Translations under genes and position numbers: made by a program
The notes under the pieces: generated by a model
Databases searched by the model: none
Seen by the model: only the letters and a program-made list of their open reading frames with translations
What the model was told of the DNA's origin: nothing
DNA from: Lacibacter luteus
GTDB taxonomy: Bacteria > Bacteroidota > Bacteroidia > Chitinophagales > Chitinophagaceae
DNA: 64,000 nucleotides
Assembly: GCF_004118265.1 (NCBI RefSeq)
Contig: NZ_SDHW01000001.1
Span: 1,488,001 to 1,552,000 of the forward strand
Direction: 5' to 3'
Shown here: positions 17,360 to 25,822 of the stretch, piece by piece
Layout: each line of letters opens with the position of its first letter
Numbering within the stretch: position 1 is the stretch's first letter

Positions 17360-19204
17360 TTACTTCAAATCCAGCTTTATCTGCAATTCATCAAACTGTT
17401 TGTTGCCAATTTCACTTGGTGCATCCAGCATTACATCTCTTCCTGAGTTGTTTTTCGGGAAGGCAATAAAATCACGAATGCTTTCGCTACCGCCAAGAAT
17501 TGAACACAAACGATCGAAACCGAATGCAATACCACCATGCGGCGGTGCACCATATTCAAATGCACCTAACAGGAATCCGAATTTGTGTTGCTGCTCTTCT
17601 GCATCCATCCCCAACGCTGCAAACATTTTTTCCTGCAGCTCACGTTGATAGATACGGATAGACCCGCCACCAATTTCATTTCCGTTCAACACCATATCAT
17701 AAGCATTGGCTTTGATGTTGGCATAAGGATGCTCCAGGTATTTATCGAGATCATCAACTTTTGGATTGTTGTTGATCATTGTTTCAATATGCGATGGCTT
17801 TGGACTGGTGAACGGATGATGTCTTGCTACCCAACGGCCTGCGCCACCACCATCCTGGTCTTCCAATGCAAATTCAAACAAAGGAAAATCAAGCACCCAC
17901 AATAATTTAAACTCATCTTCTTTTCGCAAGCCCAAACGTTTCCCCATTTCCAAACGCAGTTCACTTGTTGCTTTACGTGTACGTTCTTCTGCACCTGCAA
18001 GGATCAAAACAAGATCACCTGCTTTTGCATTGGCCGCATCCGCAATGGCTTTTAATTTTTCTTCGCTGTAAAATTTATCGACGCTGCTTTTATAAGTACC
18101 ATCTGCATTGCACTTGATGAACACCAAACCTTTCATGCCGATCTGCGGACGTTTCACCCACTCTGTTATTTCATCAGTTTGCTTGCGTGTGTATTCACTG
18201 CAACCGGGCACCGCAATTGCCAGCACGGTTTCAGCGTCATCAAACACTTTAAAATCCACACCATCAATTAATGCACTTTGACTTTCTTTTGTTGGGAATG
18301 TGTGAGCAGGAAACTTGATGTTGCACACCTTCATACCAAAACGAATATCAGGCTTGTCGTTTCCGTATTGCCACATGGCTTCTTCCCATGTCATGCGTTC
18401 AACAGCTTCGGTATAATCAATGTTCTTAACTTCTTTGAAGATGGATTTGATCATTCCTTCAAACATGTTGAGAATATCTTCCTGCTCTACAAATGCCATT
18501 TCACAATCGATCTGTGTAAACTCCGGCTGACGATCGGCACGCAGATCCTCATCACGAAAACATTTCACCACCTGATAGTAACGATCGTAACCACTTACCA
18601 TCAACAACTGTTTAAATGTTTGTGGCGATTGTGGTAATGCATAAAACTGTCCGGGATTCATTCGTGAAGGAACCACAAAATCTCTTGCACCTTCAGGAGT
18701 AGATTTAATTAAGAACGGTGTTTCAATATCCATAAAACCATTGCCATGCAGGTAATTTCTTGCAGCACGGTTTACAGCATAACGCAATTCAAGATTTCTT
18801 TTCACTGCATTACGACGCAGATCGAGGAATCGGTATTTCATACGCAGATCATCGCCACCATCTGTATCGTCCTGGATGGTGAAAGGAGGAACTGCAGATT
18901 TATTCAGGATCTTAAATTCTGAAACAAGCAATTCAATATCACCTGTGGCAATGTTGGGATTTTTATTACTGCGTTCGTTAACAGTACCTGTTGCCTGCAA
19001 TACAAACTCACGACCAATCGGATTTTCATCCAACACTTTATTCAGTTCTTCACCAAATAATAGCTGAGTAATGCCGTAGCGATCACGCAGATCAACAAAC
19101 GTAATGCTTCCGAACTTACGAACAGTTTGCACCCAGCCTGCAAGGGTTACAGTTGTGCCGGCATGATTACTTCTTAATTCGCCACAAGTATGAGAACGAT
19201 ACAT
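17360..19204 (-). CDS. aspS: Aspartate--tRNA ligase
   Basis: A 614-residue class II aminoacyl-tRNA synthetase of the bacterial type. The start at 19204 is chosen because the protein then begins [16 protein letters not shown] as usual; the frame is open for 16 more codons upstream. An N-terminal OB-fold anticodon domain ([21 protein letters not shown]) is followed by motif 1 around [16 protein letters not shown], motif 2 [18 protein letters not shown], the GAD insertion, and motif 3 [10 protein letters not shown] -7 box TATCTTTG at 19292-19299 gives a leader of about 80 bases. Confidence 0.97.
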   Translation of the reverse strand: MYRSHTCGELRSNHAGTTVTLAGWVQTVRKFGSITFVDLRDRYGITQLLFGEELNKVLDENPIGREFVLQATGTVNERSNKNPNIATGDIELLVSEFKILNKSAVPPFTIQDDTDGGDDLRMKYRFLDLRRNAVKRNLELRYAVNRAARNYLHGNGFMDIETPFLIKSTPEGARDFVVPSRMNPGQFYALPQSPQTFKQLLMVSGYDRYYQVVKCFRDEDLRADRQPEFTQIDCEMAFVEQEDILNMFEGMIKSIFKEVKNIDYTEAVERMTWEEAMWQYGNDKPDIRFGMKVCNIKFPAHTFPTKESQSALIDGVDFKVFDDAETVLAIAVPGCSEYTRKQTDEITEWVKRPQIGMKGLVFIKCNADGTYKSSVDKFYSEEKLKAIADAANAKAGDLVLILAGAEERTRKATSELRLEMGKRLGLRKEDEFKLLWVLDFPLFEFALEDQDGGGAGRWVARHHPFTSPKPSHIETMINNNPKVDDLDKYLEHPYANIKANAYDMVLNGNEIGGGSIRIYQRELQEKMFAALGMDAEEQQHKFGFLLGAFEYGAPPHGGIAFGFDRLCSILGGSESIRDFIAFPKNNSGRDVMLDAPSEIGNKQFDELQIKLDLK

Positions 19205-19291
19205 AACTAAATTTAAAATTGAAGGTTGAAAGTGAAAAGTAGGACAAGTCAATACTTAACAGCTTCAACATAAACGGTTTGCTAAGGAGCG

Positions 19292-19299
19292 CAAAGATA
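19292..19299 (-). promoter_or_regulatory. Promoter -7 box of aspS
   Basis: The reverse strand reads TATCTTTG, matching TAnnTTTG. A TTC rather than TTG lies about 21 bases upstream. Confidence 0.55.
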
Positions 19300-19329
19300 A
19301 CTATTGAGCGGTAACTGGCCGAAGCAGAT

Positions 19330-19779
19330 TCAAGCTGATTTTTCTTTTGGTTGGTGACTGCGTTCTTTATTCAATACTTCCTCCGTTTGTGCGATATTTC
19401 TTTCTCTGAAATTTCGATTGGTGTAGTAAAGAATATAATACACTGCAAGTATCAAAAGCCCGGCACCGAATGGGATGAGCGCCATTCTCCGTAGCCCCAT
19501 CGGTCCTTCATCCCAGCCATAAAACTCGCCGATCATCCAGGTGCAGTTGGCAATAATCCAAAATACTACAGCCAGGTTGTGCACCAGTTCGGAAATGATC
19601 TTACGTGTTTGCCATGCAATGATCACAGCTGCAAGCACGGTGGGAATGATCATGATCATTCCTAAAAAACGGAAGTTCAATGCCCAGCAAGTGTCTTTGA
19701 TCAACCATAAAAGAATATGCAGGTTTTCAATACGACGGAAACGTGCCGGAATTGAATAGATAGGATTGTTGTTGCTCAT
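19330..19779 (-). CDS. Integral membrane protein, hypothetical
   Basis: A 149-residue protein, function not recognised. Four hydrophobic segments are seen: a first one around LWLIKDTCWALNFRFLG, then IIPTVLAAVIIAWQT, LAVVFWIIANCTWMIGEFYGW and ALIPFGAGLLILAVYYILYY. A conserved-looking WDEGPMGLRR loop separates the last two helices. The C-terminal tail is charged and cytosolic-looking (NKERSHQPKEKSA). It stands between aspS and dnaJ on the same strand, after the dnaJ terminator at 19861-19894, so it probably has its own promoter. Confidence 0.65.
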   Translation of the reverse strand: MSNNNPIYSIPARFRRIENLHILLWLIKDTCWALNFRFLGMIMIIPTVLAAVIIAWQTRKIISELVHNLAVVFWIIANCTWMIGEFYGWDEGPMGLRRMALIPFGAGLLILAVYYILYYTNRNFRERNIAQTEEVLNKERSHQPKEKSA

Positions 19780-19821
19780 GTTTGCGAAAAGATTGGGAAG
19801 GCATAAAAATAAGGAATGAAT

Positions 19822-19858
19822 GGGTGAGTCACCCGCTGTATTCCGGGGTGGCTCACCC
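19822..19858. repeat. Palindromic repeat GGGTGAG...CTCACCC
   Basis: GGGTGAGTCACCC and GGGTGGCTCACCC form a 13-position inverted repeat with one T-G pair and an 11-base loop. No U-tract follows on either strand, so it is not an ordinary terminator. It resembles the dispersed palindromes seen elsewhere in this window. Confidence 0.6.
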
Positions 19859-19860
19859 GC

Positions 19861-19894
19861 AAAAAAAGAGGCGAGTATTAAATACTCGCCTCTT
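19861..19894 (-). terminator. Terminator of the grpE-dnaJ operon
   Basis: AGAGGCGAGTATT and AATACTCGCCTCT form an almost uninterrupted dyad, 22 bases after the dnaJ stop. On the reverse strand it is followed by seven T residues. Confidence 0.85.
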
Positions 19895-19915
19895 ACTATT
19901 TTCTACTAACTCATT

Positions 19916-21082
19916 TTAGCTAAACATCTCTCTCACCCGTTCAAAGAAACCCTTCTCTCCTTTTTCAGGTTTGGGTTGAAAGTTTTGGCTCTGCTGCAAT
20001 TTCTCCAGCACCGCTTTTTCATCCGATGTTAAATGCTGGGGTGTCCACACATTTACATATATCAACTGATCGCCTTTTTCATAACTCTGTACCGCAGGAA
20101 AACCTTTGCCTTTCAATCGGAATACTTTACCGCTTTGCGTGCCCGGTGGAATTTTGATTTTTGCACGACCATCGATGGTGGGCACTTCGGCCTGAATACC
20201 AAAAACCGCATCAGGGAAAGAAATATGCAGATCATACGCCACATTCAATCCATCACGGTGCAATTGTGGGTGTGCTTCTTCTTCGATCAAAACAATGAGA
20301 TCACCGGCAGGACCTCCACGCTCTCCTGTATTACCACGACCACTTACATTCAACTGCATACCTTCCTGTACACCTGCAGGAATATCAATTGTGATATTTT
20401 CTTCACCATACACACGGCCTTCGCCTTTACATGCAGTGCATTTATTTGCAATAGTTGAACCTTCCCCATTACAGGTTGGACAGGTTGTTACTGTTTGCAT
20501 CTGTCCGAGGAAAGTATTTTGTACCCGTCTTACCTGGCCGCTGCCACCACAGGTACCGCAGGTTTGCATACTGCTTTTATCTTTTGCACCGGTGCTGCCA
20601 CAAGTATTGCAGCCTACATATTTTTTTACTTTGATTGTTTTGCTGGCGCCTTTTGCAATTTCCTCGTAATTGAGTTTAATGCGCACACGCAGATTGCTTC
20701 CACGAACACCTCTTGTTTTACCACCACCTCTGCGTTGACCGCCACCGCCAAAGAAACTTCCGAACGGACTGTCATCGCCAAAAATATCACCGAACTGGCT
20801 GAAGATATCATCCATGTTCATGTGATGACCGCCACCGCCAAAGCCACCACGTCCATTACCGCTTACACCCGCATGTCCGTAACGATCGTACTGGGCTTTT
20901 TTATCTGCATCGCTTAAAATCTCGTAAGCCTCTGCCGCTTCTTTGAATTTCTCTTCAGCTTCTTTGTTTCCCGGGTTACGGTCGGGGTGAAATTGCATGG
21001 CCACTTTGCGATAAGCTTTTTTGATCTCATCGGCAGAAGCGCCTTTGGCTACACCCAATATTTCGTAAAAATCTCTCTTCAT
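19916..21082 (-). CDS. dnaJ: Chaperone DnaJ
   Basis: A 388-residue type I Hsp40 co-chaperone that stimulates DnaK ATPase and delivers unfolded proteins. The J domain has the HPD motif at residues 32-34; a Gly/Phe-rich linker follows (residues about 75-120, GGFGGGGHH and similar). Four CxxCxGxG zinc repeats are present: [24 protein letters not shown] and CTACKGEG. The C-terminal substrate-binding domain is complete. It lies 76 bases downstream of grpE, the gap being occupied by a perfect 17-bp inverted repeat. A strong terminator follows. Confidence 0.97.
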   Translation of the reverse strand: MKRDFYEILGVAKGASADEIKKAYRKVAMQFHPDRNPGNKEAEEKFKEAAEAYEILSDADKKAQYDRYGHAGVSGNGRGGFGGGGHHMNMDDIFSQFGDIFGDDSPFGSFFGGGGQRRGGGKTRGVRGSNLRVRIKLNYEEIAKGASKTIKVKKYVGCNTCGSTGAKDKSSMQTCGTCGGSGQVRRVQNTFLGQMQTVTTCPTCNGEGSTIANKCTACKGEGRVYGEENITIDIPAGVQEGMQLNVSGRGNTGERGGPAGDLIVLIEEEAHPQLHRDGLNVAYDLHISFPDAVFGIQAEVPTIDGRAKIKIPPGTQSGKVFRLKGKGFPAVQSYEKGDQLIYVNVWTPQHLTSDEKAVLEKLQQSQNFQPKPEKGEKGFFERVREMFS

Positions 21083-21086
21083 AATG

Positions 21087-21139
21087 TGAGAATTTGAAAA
21101 TTTGAAAATGTGCTAATGCCTGAAATTTTCAAATTCTCA
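21087..21139. repeat. Perfect 17-bp inverted repeat between grpE and dnaJ
   Basis: TGAGAATTTGAAAATTT (21087-21103) is exactly inverted at 21123-21139, with a 19-base loop. The sequence is a reiteration of the word AATTTGAAAA and extends imperfectly towards grpE. It would form a long A-U hairpin in the grpE-dnaJ message. Confidence 0.8.
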
Positions 21140-21158
21140 AATTGAATTAATTTTCAAA

Positions 21159-21731
21159 TTATTTTCCTACCACCACTTTTGCAAAGCGGATGATCTTATC
21201 GTTGAGCAAATAACCTTTTTCAATCTCATCAATCACTTTTCCTTTCAACGCATCTGTTGCTGCAGGAATTTCAGTGATGGCTTCATGCTTATCGGCATCA
21301 AAATCCTGGCCTTTTGTTTCCATGAGTTTAAGGCCACGGTTTTGCAATGAAGAACGGAGTTTATGAAAAACCAGTTTCACACCTTCGTCCACCCCACCTG
21401 CTTTCGCCAGTTCGGCTTCTGCACGGTCGGCATCGTCCAGCACTTCCAGAAGGGAAACAATCACTTCTTTACCGGCAGTCTGCATCTGCTCCACTCTTTC
21501 TTTTGCTGTGCGGCGGCGGAAATTGTCGAACTCGGCCATGAGGTAGAGGTATTTTTTCTTTTCTTCCTCCAAAGCTTCCTTAAGCTTTTCCAGCTCGCTT
21601 TCTTCAGCAATCTGTTCGTTCAGATGGTTAACACCGGCGATGTTTTCATCTGTATTAATATCTGCACTGAAAGCAGTATTATTTATGTCTGCTGCGTTTT
21701 GTTCTGTCATTTCGTTCGTCTTTTGATCCAT
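21159..21731 (-). CDS. grpE: Nucleotide exchange factor GrpE
   Basis: A 190-residue DnaK co-chaperone that releases ADP. The start is set at 21731 (MDQKTNEMTEQ) because the promoter lies only 20-50 bases upstream and the longer frame would begin upstream of the predicted transcription start. The N-terminal tail is acidic; a long coiled coil follows (LEKLKEALEEEKKKYLYLMA), then the conserved EFDNFRRRTAKERVEQ and the C-terminal beta domain with GYLLNDKIIRFAKVVV. It is co-transcribed with dnaJ. Confidence 0.95.
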   Translation of the reverse strand: MDQKTNEMTEQNAADINNTAFSADINTDENIAGVNHLNEQIAEESELEKLKEALEEEKKKYLYLMAEFDNFRRRTAKERVEQMQTAGKEVIVSLLEVLDDADRAEAELAKAGGVDEGVKLVFHKLRSSLQNRGLKLMETKGQDFDADKHEAITEIPAATDALKGKVIDEIEKGYLLNDKIIRFAKVVVGK

Positions 21732-21749
21732 AAATGGTAAAATTGTCGG

Positions 21750-21779
21750 CAAAGGTAAGCTGGTCAAGAATATTGCCAA
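21750..21779 (-). promoter_or_regulatory. Promoter of grpE-dnaJ
   Basis: The reverse strand has TTG (21777-21779), a 19-base spacer and TACCTTTG (21750-21757), a full match to the Bacteroidota consensus. The predicted leader is only about 12 bases. No CIRCE-type heat-shock dyad was seen. Confidence 0.75.
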
Positions 21780-21821
21780 TGGTTCAATTGGGACAAATTG
21801 TCTCTTTCATCCATCCAAAAT

Positions 21822-21845
21822 AAAAAAGCACCCGTTGCCGGATGC
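21822..21845 (-). terminator. Intrinsic terminator after the 119-aa lipoprotein gene
   Basis: On the reverse strand GCATCCG, loop GCAA (a GNRA tetraloop), CGGGTGC and a run of six T form a compact terminator 27 bases after the stop at 21872. Confidence 0.8.
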
Positions 21846-21871
21846 CTAACCTAATATTTAAACATAAAAAA

Positions 21872-22231
21872 CTACCTGATTACCTTAATACTTCGCTTCA
21901 AGGGTGGCGTTTCCATATAACCATCACAAACAGCACAATTATCCTGCTCGGGAAGTTCAATAACAGTTGCCATAAATGACTCGCCCGCTTTCAAACCCAG
22001 TTTCATAAAATCGCATGTATTCGCCACAGTAAACACATTTGGATAAGATGTCCCGGCACTATTCGTCCAATTCATCCCCCAATAGGTCCCGTGGCCATCT
22101 TCTACCTGAACAATATGATAGCCACAAAAAGAAGCAAGCAACCGAGCTTTAAAGCTGCGTTCCGGTAAACAAGGCTTGCGGCAAGAACTGATAAGAATGA
22201 TTGCGAAAAGAATAAGATGATAAGGTTTCAT
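21872..22231 (-). CDS. Small lipoprotein, hypothetical
   Basis: A 119-residue protein starting at 22231, with the lipoprotein signal MKPYHLILFAIILISSC. The mature part contains six further cysteines, including CAVCDGYM, which suggests disulfides or a metal site after export. I do not recognise the family. It is divergent from the rlmI-type gene at 22309 and separated from grpE by a terminator-bearing gap. Likely location is the periplasmic face of a membrane. The frame is open for eight codons upstream, but the later Met gives a normal signal. Confidence 0.65.
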   Translation of the reverse strand: MKPYHLILFAIILISSCRKPCLPERSFKARLLASFCGYHIVQVEDGHGTYWGMNWTNSAGTSYPNVFTVANTCDFMKLGLKAGESFMATVIELPEQDNCAVCDGYMETPPLKRSIKVIR

Positions 22232-22294
22232 AGCTCTTTTCCTGTTTGACCCCAACCCGGATGTTTTCGTTGCACGAAACTCAATTTTTAAAAA

Positions 22295-22302
22295 TACCTT
22301 TG
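22295..22302 (+). promoter_or_regulatory. Promoter -7 box of the rlmI-type gene
   Basis: TACCTTTG matches TAnnTTTG exactly and ends six bases before the ATG at 22309, with a TTG about 22 bases upstream. The message would be nearly or fully leaderless. Confidence 0.65.
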
Positions 22303-22308
22303 CCCGCT

Positions 22309-23481
22309 ATGACGAAGATTACGCTCAACAGAAAAATAGGTCAACGTGTTTTAAACGGTCATCCCTGGGTATTTGCCAACGAAGTAAACCGTGTAGAAGG
22401 AAATGCAGAAGCAGGCGCTATTGTGGATGTGCATACGCATGATGATAAATTTTTGGGAAGAGGGTATTTCAATCCAAAATCGCAGATACTGGTGCGTATT
22501 CTTACAAGAAAGAAGAATGAAGAGATCAACGATGATTTCTTTTTACGCAAGTTGAGTGAAGCATGGAAGCATCGTCAACAAATGGGTTACAAAGAAAACT
22601 GCCGACTTATTTTTGGTGAAGCTGATGGCTTGCCGCAATTGATCATTGATAAGTTTAACGACTATCTCGTTTTGCAAACACTTGCATTAGGGATTGATGT
22701 CTGGAAAGATTCTATTGTAAAAGCCATTCAACAGATCTTTCAACCAAAAGGCATTTACGAACGTAACGACGTACCTATCCGTGAATTGGAAGGCATGGAG
22801 CAGAAGAAAGGTTTCTTGAGTGAACCATTCGACACCAATATCATCATCAATGAAAACGGGTTAAAGTTTCATGTGGATATTGCCAACGGACAAAAGACTG
22901 GCTATTTCCTCGATCAACAAGATAACCGCCGCCACATTCAGCATATTGTGAAAGATGCCGAAGTGTTGGGTGCATTTACATATACCGGCACATTTGAAAT
23001 TCATGCAGCAAAGTATGGCGCAAAGAGTGTGCATGGCCTGGATATTTCGGAAAGTGCTATTGCCATGTGTAATAAAAATGCAGAATTGAATGGCGTTGCT
23101 GATAAATGCAAGTTTGAATGTGTAAACGCATTTGATGTGTTGAAAACATGGGTGAAGGAAGGAAAGCAATACGATGTAGTGATGCTTGATCCGCCTTCGT
23201 TCACTAAATCGAGAGCAACGATTCAAAAAGCAATTACAGGTTATAAAGAAATTAACCTGCGTGGAATGAAGCTGGTGAAGCCCGGTGGTTTTTTAGTAAC
23301 ATCATCCTGTACCAATCTTGTGCAGCCGGATCTGTTTTTAGAGATCATTCAAATGGCAGCGAAAGATGCCCGCCGGCAATTACGCCAGGTTACGTTTCAA
23401 ACACAAAGCTCCGATCACCCGATTGTTTGGGGTTGGGAGAATACACACTATTTGAAGTTTCTAATTGTGCAAGTGTTGTAA
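22309..23481 (+). CDS. rlmI: 23S rRNA (cytosine-C5)-methyltransferase, RlmI type
   Basis: A 390-residue class I SAM-dependent RNA methyltransferase. The start at 22309 gives the usual MTKITLNRKIGQRVLNGHPW; an upstream in-frame ATG exists but lies before the promoter. The PUA domain occupies about residues 1-75 (HPWVFANEV, GRGYFNPKSQI). The Rossmann domain has AFTYTGTFEIHAAKYGA (motif I), LDISESAI (post I), LDPPSFTKSR (motif IV) and the catalytic-type cysteine in SSCTN. It most resembles RlmI/YccW; the exact rRNA position methylated is inferred from the family. Confidence 0.9.
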   Translation: MTKITLNRKIGQRVLNGHPWVFANEVNRVEGNAEAGAIVDVHTHDDKFLGRGYFNPKSQILVRILTRKKNEEINDDFFLRKLSEAWKHRQQMGYKENCRLIFGEADGLPQLIIDKFNDYLVLQTLALGIDVWKDSIVKAIQQIFQPKGIYERNDVPIRELEGMEQKKGFLSEPFDTNIIINENGLKFHVDIANGQKTGYFLDQQDNRRHIQHIVKDAEVLGAFTYTGTFEIHAAKYGAKSVHGLDISESAIAMCNKNAELNGVADKCKFECVNAFDVLKTWVKEGKQYDVVMLDPPSFTKSRATIQKAITGYKEINLRGMKLVKPGGFLVTSSCTNLVQPDLFLEIIQMAAKDARRQLRQVTFQTQSSDHPIVWGWENTHYLKFLIVQVL

Positions 23482-23499
23482 AATACATTTAAGAGGTAC

Positions 23500-23624
23500 A
23501 AAGGAAAACAGTTGCTGGTTTCTGGTTACAGGTTATTGGCAAAATGCTGACTAATAGTCGGCATAGCAATTCAATCGGGTACCACCCAGAAACAAGAAAC
23601 TTGAAACCAGAAACAAAAGAGAAA
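23500..23624. repeat. Imperfect palindrome of the word CCAGAAAC
   Basis: GGTTTCTGGTTACAGG on the left is answered by reiterated GAAAC words on the right (CCAGAAACAAGAAACTTG, AACCAGAAAC). It fills the convergent gap between the rlmI-type gene and the T9SS-domain gene, holds no gene, and could form a long irregular hairpin. Confidence 0.55.
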
Positions 23625-24032
23625 CTACTTCACCACCTGGAACTTACCGCTTTCCACAACTTTACCGCTGCGGTCGGTTAACTGGAAGATGTACACGCCA
23701 CGGAAATAATCGTTAAGGTTAATAACTGTACGTGGAGTAAGATTGTTGATTTCGAGAACTTTCTTTCCAATAAAGTTGAACACTTTGAAAGAGTAATTGG
23801 AAACTGCAATGTCTTTAAACTCGAAATTGATAAAAGCTGAAGCTGGATTGGGATAAAAACGAACAACTTTAACCACGTTTTCAGCACCTGCAGACGAAGG
23901 TCGATCGCTCTGTGCAAAGGTTGCTGTGGCTATCAGGAGGATAAAGGCGGTTATGGTTAAAATCCGTTTCAACGAAACAAAACTAATTTTATTATTGACA
24001 ATATACAAGCTTTTTTTCACAATTCTTAACAT
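23625..24032 (-). CDS. Small exported protein with type IX secretion C-terminal domain
   Basis: A 135-residue protein starting at 24032. A long N-terminal basic stretch leads into the hydrophobic signal ILTITAFILLIATATFAQ. The remainder is essentially only a type A T9SS sorting domain: FYPNPASAFINFEF, a central FNFIGKKVLEI, and the closing GVYIFQLTDRSGKVVESGKFQVVK. Such domains normally follow a large passenger; here almost no passenger exists, so it may be a minimal cargo or a surface-anchored domain. Its promoter lies at the end of the upstream peroxiredoxin gene. The function is unknown. Confidence 0.75.
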   Translation of the reverse strand: MLRIVKKSLYIVNNKISFVSLKRILTITAFILLIATATFAQSDRPSSAGAENVVKVVRFYPNPASAFINFEFKDIAVSNYSFKVFNFIGKKVLEINNLTPRTVINLNDYFRGVYIFQLTDRSGKVVESGKFQVVK

Positions 24033-24074
24033 AAACAAGACGGATTTCAGAAAAATCCATCTGCTTATTTTTGT

Positions 24075-24106
24075 CAAAGTTATCTTAATTGAGTCCCGAT
24101 AAGCAA
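24075..24106 (-). promoter_or_regulatory. Promoter of the T9SS-domain gene
   Basis: The reverse strand has TTG (24104-24106), a 21-base spacer and TAACTTTG (24075-24082), a full consensus match that overlaps the last codons of the peroxiredoxin gene. The leader would be about 35 bases. Confidence 0.7.
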
Positions 24107-24555
24107 TTGTTAATCGCTTCAAAATCAGGCACAGCATCCTTGGTTTCAACCAGTTCGGCATATTGTACCACCCCTTCTCCATCAATCACAAAAGCACTTC
24201 TTTTAGAAACCCCTTTCATTTCCAGTATCCAGTTCTCATACAACGAATCGTAAGCAGCTGATACTTCTTTATTAAAATCGCTGAGCAGCGGAAAGTTGTA
24301 GCCCTGTTCCTCTTTGTAACGCTTCAGGGTAAAAACCGAATCAACCGAAATGCCCAACACCTGAGCATTGGCATTGTTATACCGGGCAATATCGTCCCTT
24401 ACTTCACAAAGTTCACGGGTGCAGGTACTGGAAAAAGCCATGGGGTAAAATAAGATCAATACATTCTTTCCCCTAAAATCGGAAAGACCTACTTTTTTTC
24501 TTTCTGTATCGAATAGTGAAAAATCCGGCGCTTTTTGTCCAACTTGAATATTCAT
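24085..24555 (-). CDS. Peroxiredoxin (AhpC/TSA family)
   Basis: A 156-residue thiol peroxidase starting at 24555 (MNIQVGQKAPDFSLFDTE), the normal N-terminus for the family. The peroxidatic cysteine is in FYPMAFSSTCTRELC, with the conserved Pro/Thr/Cys arrangement and a second Cys five residues later. The C-terminal part has KRSAFVIDGEGVVQY. It is closest in appearance to AhpE/BCP-like single-domain peroxiredoxins; the resolving cysteine is uncertain. It follows leuB after a terminator, so it probably has its own promoter near the CTTTTTGTTTAACAAAAAG palindrome at 24592-24610. Confidence 0.9.
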   Translation of the reverse strand: MNIQVGQKAPDFSLFDTERKKVGLSDFRGKNVLILFYPMAFSSTCTRELCEVRDDIARYNNANAQVLGISVDSVFTLKRYKEEQGYNFPLLSDFNKEVSAAYDSLYENWILEMKGVSKRSAFVIDGEGVVQYAELVETKDAVPDFEAINNCLSGLN

Positions 24556-24605
24556 ACGTTTTAGTTTAGTTACACTACTACAATTGTAGCCACTTTTTGT
24601 TAAAC

Positions 24606-24628
24606 AAAAAGGGAGCATTTCTGCCCCC
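24606..24628 (-). terminator. Terminator of the leu operon
   Basis: On the reverse strand GGGGGCA, loop GAAA, TGCTCCC then TTTTTG: a 7-bp stem with one G-U pair and a GNRA tetraloop, 21 bases after the leuB stop. Confidence 0.8.
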
Positions 24629-24648
24629 TCTGTCCTTACAGTTTCCTT

Positions 24649-25722
24649 TTAAATATGGAGCAGGACCTGCTCACCCATAGCAGCCGTTCCGAGAATTTTA
24701 TCAGCCGGTGTTGTTGCATCGGCAATATCACGTGAACGGAAACCATTTTTCAATACTTTATCTACAGCGTTAATGACCGCTTCTGATTCTTCTTTCATAC
24801 CAAATGAAATATCAAGCAGCAAAGCAGCTGATAAAACCGATGCCAACGGATTAGCTACACCTTTACCGGTAATATCATGTGCCGAACCGTGGATTGGTTC
24901 ATATACACCGGTTCCATCGCCGATAGATGCACTTGCCAGCATCCCCATTGAACCGGCGATCTGCGATGCTTCATCGGTTAAGATGTCACCAAACAGATTT
25001 GCAGTAACTACCACATCAAAACGACGTGGATCTTTAATGAGCAACATGGCTGTTGCATCAACAAACTGGTGTTCCACCTGCACATCAGGATATTCCAATG
25101 CTACTTTCTGAATCACCTCTCTCCACAAACGTGATGTTTCAATTACGTTCGCTTTATCAACCGAACATAATTTTTTACCACGTGTGCGAGCAGCTTCAAA
25201 TGCTTTGCGTGCAATACGCTCTACTTCGTAACGACTGTACTCTGCAATATCGTAAGCTGTATCGCCATCGTTCTTACGTCCCTTTTCGCCGAAGTAAATA
25301 TCACCGGTCAGTTCACGGAAGAAGAGGATATCTGCACCTTTTAAAATTTCGGGTTTGATGCTTGATGCACCTAATAACTCATCAAACAATTTAATGGGAC
25401 GAAGATTGGCATACAGTCCAAGTTCTTTACGCATCTTCAGCAAACCTTGTTCAGGACGAACTTTTGCAGAAGGATCGTTATCGTATTTCGGATGACCAAC
25501 AGCGCCGAACAATACTGCATCTGATTTACGCATTTTCTCCAATGACTCATCAGGCAAAGGAACACCTGTTGCTTCAATCGCCACATGGCCGATTAATGCT
25601 TCATCGTAGGTAAATGTATGACCATACTTTGCAGCGATCTTATCCAATACCAATTTACCAACTGCTGTTACTTCCTGTCCGATACCATCGCCCGGAACAA
25701 TTAAAATGTGTTTTGTTGCCAT
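24649..25722 (-). CDS. leuB: 3-isopropylmalate dehydrogenase
   Basis: A 357-residue NAD-dependent decarboxylating dehydrogenase of leucine synthesis. The start at 25722 gives MATKHILIVPGDGIGQEV. Family motifs are the substrate loop LLKMRKELGLYANLRP, the catalytic Tyr/Lys region FRELTGDIYFGEKG and CSVDKANVIETSRLW, and the metal-binding NLFGDILTDEASQIAGSMGML followed by EPIHGSAHDITGKGVANP. It is the last gene of the leuC-leuD-leuA-like-leuB operon, with a palindrome in the gap before it and a terminator after it. Confidence 0.96.
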   Translation of the reverse strand: MATKHILIVPGDGIGQEVTAVGKLVLDKIAAKYGHTFTYDEALIGHVAIEATGVPLPDESLEKMRKSDAVLFGAVGHPKYDNDPSAKVRPEQGLLKMRKELGLYANLRPIKLFDELLGASSIKPEILKGADILFFRELTGDIYFGEKGRKNDGDTAYDIAEYSRYEVERIARKAFEAARTRGKKLCSVDKANVIETSRLWREVIQKVALEYPDVQVEHQFVDATAMLLIKDPRRFDVVVTANLFGDILTDEASQIAGSMGMLASASIGDGTGVYEPIHGSAHDITGKGVANPLASVLSAALLLDISFGMKEESEAVINAVDKVLKNGFRSRDIADATTPADKILGTAAMGEQVLLHI

Positions 25723-25779
25723 TGTTATTCTACTTGAACTTCTTTTTGTTTGAGAATGAATTGTCTGTTGTGGTATTCT

Positions 25780-25814
25780 AACCGCCGACAGGGTTTGCAA
25801 CCGCTGTCGGGGTT
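25780..25814. repeat. Nested palindrome between the leuA-like gene and leuB
   Basis: CCGACAG and CTGTCGG enclose GGTTTGCAACC, and AACC/GGTT flank the whole, so two dyads are nested and the two halves are also near direct repeats. It would form a stable hairpin within the operon message. No U-tract follows. Confidence 0.65.
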
Positions 25815-25822
25815 CCCACTCA

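Noticed and set aside
22246-22308. Upstream in-frame ATG for the rlmI-type gene
   Set aside because: It lies upstream of the promoter box and adds residues not seen in the family; the start at 22309 fits both.
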